Origin: Spiroplasma gladiatoris
GTDB taxonomy: Bacteria > Bacillota_I > Bacilli_A > Mycoplasmatales > Mycoplasmataceae
NCBI RefSeq assembly: GCF_004379335.1
Contig: NZ_CP038013.1
Span: 558,001-622,000, forward strand
Reading direction: 5' to 3'
Length of the DNA stretch: 64,000 nt
How positions within the stretch are numbered: position 1 is the first letter of the stretch; every line of letters starts with the position of its first letter. The notes beneath the pieces were generated by a model. The model saw only the letters and a list, made by a program, of their open reading frames with translations. It searched no databases and had not been told where the DNA came from. Positions 62,684 to 64,000 of this stretch are shown here, piece after piece. The translations under genes were made by a program, and so were the position numbers.

Positions 62684-64000
62684 ATTTTTTTGCCACCTCT
62701 TTTCTTTTGTTAAAAAACTCCACCCTGTATTCTACTTTATCTTTTTTATCACTTGTATTTTTTTTCAAATTTTTAAATTCTTTTTTTAATATATTTATTT
62801 CTTGTTTTAAGTTTGTTAAATTATTTTTGTAGTTAATTTTGAAAATAATTTTTTCTTCTAAATATTTTTTGTACAATTCAAAATTATTTTTTTCAAAATC
62901 TACTTTTAAATTTTTTATTTCTTTTTTTCAATTATCTAATTCAGAATATTTTTTAATATCATTAACTTTAATATTAAGTTTATTAATTGAAGAAACATAA
63001 TTATTAAATAATTCTAATCTCTTATTATTCAAAACTTTTTTATTTTTATTTTTAAATCCTTGAATTGAATATTTTTTAAAATTATTTATTTCATCATCAA
63101 AAATAATTTTAAAATTATTTTTTTCTTCTCTAATATGATATGATAAATTATTTTTTATTTCTTGTTTTGTTAAATGATAATCTTTTTTTATATCCTTTTG
63201 ATTCTTTAAATTTTTAATTTTATTTTTTATTTCTAGTAACGCTTTATTTTTTTTAATATTTATTTTTTCTTTTCTTAAAGACCATATTTTTGAAATACAA
63301 TTTGATCATTTTTGTTTCAAATTATAATTATAAAAAATAAAATAGTTTCTATAAATATATTCATAGATTTTGAGTTTGAAAAATAAGGCAGATACTCCAG
63401 CTCCATAAGTTATCGCACCAAACACAAGCATTGAAACATCTTTTGATAATAATGAGAATTCTATTGATTTTGCAATTCCCGAACCATTTTTAAGCATCGC
63501 TCATAAAAATGCCACTGGCAAGATTCCAAAAACATTACTAAAAGCTACAAGGGCAATTGGTATTGCGTCAAACCCGATTGTTGGAAGTTCTGAAATTTTT
63601 CCTGTTGTGATACTCAATTGGATAGTCATATAGTATATAAAACCACCCATACTTATAAATAAGCCTTGAAGTGCAGTTGTTAAAATTATATAAAACTTAA
63701 TGTTTATTCCAGCATATTTAGCAGCAGTTGGTTGAGAACCTGCGACTCTAAATTTATATCCATAAGTTGTCAAATTAATTAAAATATAAACTAGTGCCAC
63801 TGAAACTAATGTTAGTATAAAACCTAGCAGTCAAGTGTTTCCACCAATCGAAACTCAATTAGTATTTAATTTTTCAGTAGAGTGATTTACACTTCATTGT
63901 CAATCAACTCTGTCAAATATTCAATTTGCAAAAATTCATACAATTCAATTTAACATAACTGTTGTTACAACTTCGTGAATATTAAAAGTAACTTTTAATA
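62673..64000 (-). CDS. Nucleoside ABC transporter permease (NupP-like) with long charged C-terminal tail; 5' end outside window
   Basis: The N-terminal part lies beyond the right edge. Visible first is VTFNIHEVVTTVMLNWIVWI, typical of the family, then YKFRVAGSQPTAAKYAGIN (coupling block), ELPTIGFDAIPIALVAFSNV and the last membrane helix (LVFGAITYGAGVSALFF) ending near 63375. After it the protein goes on for about 230 residues of Lys/Glu/Asn-rich helix, all in frame with the next gene's start. Known NupP-type permeases end near the last helix, so this tail is an unusual addition. Many Trp codons here are TGA. Confidence 0.88.

Noticed and set aside
1-64000. Search for tRNA, rRNA, tmRNA, insertion sequences and phage genes
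   Set aside because: No cloverleaf-like GTTCGA-containing segments in the intergenic gaps, no rRNA blocks and no transposase or integrase motifs were seen by eye; a covariance or profile search could still find a small RNA.

Overview
The window comes from a wall-less, AT-rich mollicute that reads UGA as tryptophan. Nearly every conserved protein (transketolase, XseA, DinB, ValS, the P-type ATPase) is full length only if in-frame TGA codons are read as Trp; TGG also occurs, less often. The gene set and the leader style of the lipoproteins (a short hydrophobic stretch ending in ACQ or ACG) point to the Entomoplasma/Mesoplasma or Mycoplasma mycoides branch. I see no rRNA, tRNA, CRISPR array or insertion sequence. 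No gene-free stretch exceeds about 235 bases. I found no gene that needs a frameshift to be intact.

Layout. 1-6.0 kb: 3' end of tkt, a YneF-like membrane protein, a metallo-beta-lactamase-fold protein, plsY, three small unknown genes, a RibF with a decayed FAD-synthetase half, and nfo. 6-8.5 kb: proC and an unknown partner, then a lipoprotein. 8.5-17.8 kb: a long forward operon of nusB, an unknown gene, xseA, xseB, a Dxs-like enzyme, an unknown gene, tlyA, dinB and a SprT-like metalloprotease, so much of it concerns DNA repair. 18-25 kb: an unknown zinc-knuckle protein, coaE, several unknown membrane and cytosolic proteins, holA and rpsT. 25-31.3 kb: comEC, two small exported proteins, and valS behind a T-box leader whose specifier reads GUU (Val). 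31.3-41.5 kb: small membrane proteins, a P2-type cation ATPase, an aldo/keto reductase, a HAD hydrolase and engB. 41.6-50 kb: two consecutive giant surface proteins and a protein ending in perfect 54-bp repeats that encode an RG/GG-rich tail. 50-52 kb: azoreductase, GMP reductase and a tiny zinc-ribbon protein. 52-57 kb: an unknown three-gene run (Lys/Gln-tailed protein, SEC-C-like knuckle protein, decayed P-loop protein) and a small membrane protein. 57-64 kb: two tandem surface metalloproteases, a BMP-type nucleoside-binding lipoprotein, and two permeases, the first with a long charged tail and truncated by the window edge.

Most unusual is the metalloprotease pair at 56.9-60.2 kb. Both proteins carry the two halves of an anthrax-lethal-factor-like (M34/ATLF) zincin domain in reversed order. 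The third-ligand motif EFFAE(A/S)FA is near the N-terminus, and HExxH is about 300 residues later, just before a C-terminal membrane anchor. This looks like a circular permutation of the catalytic domain.
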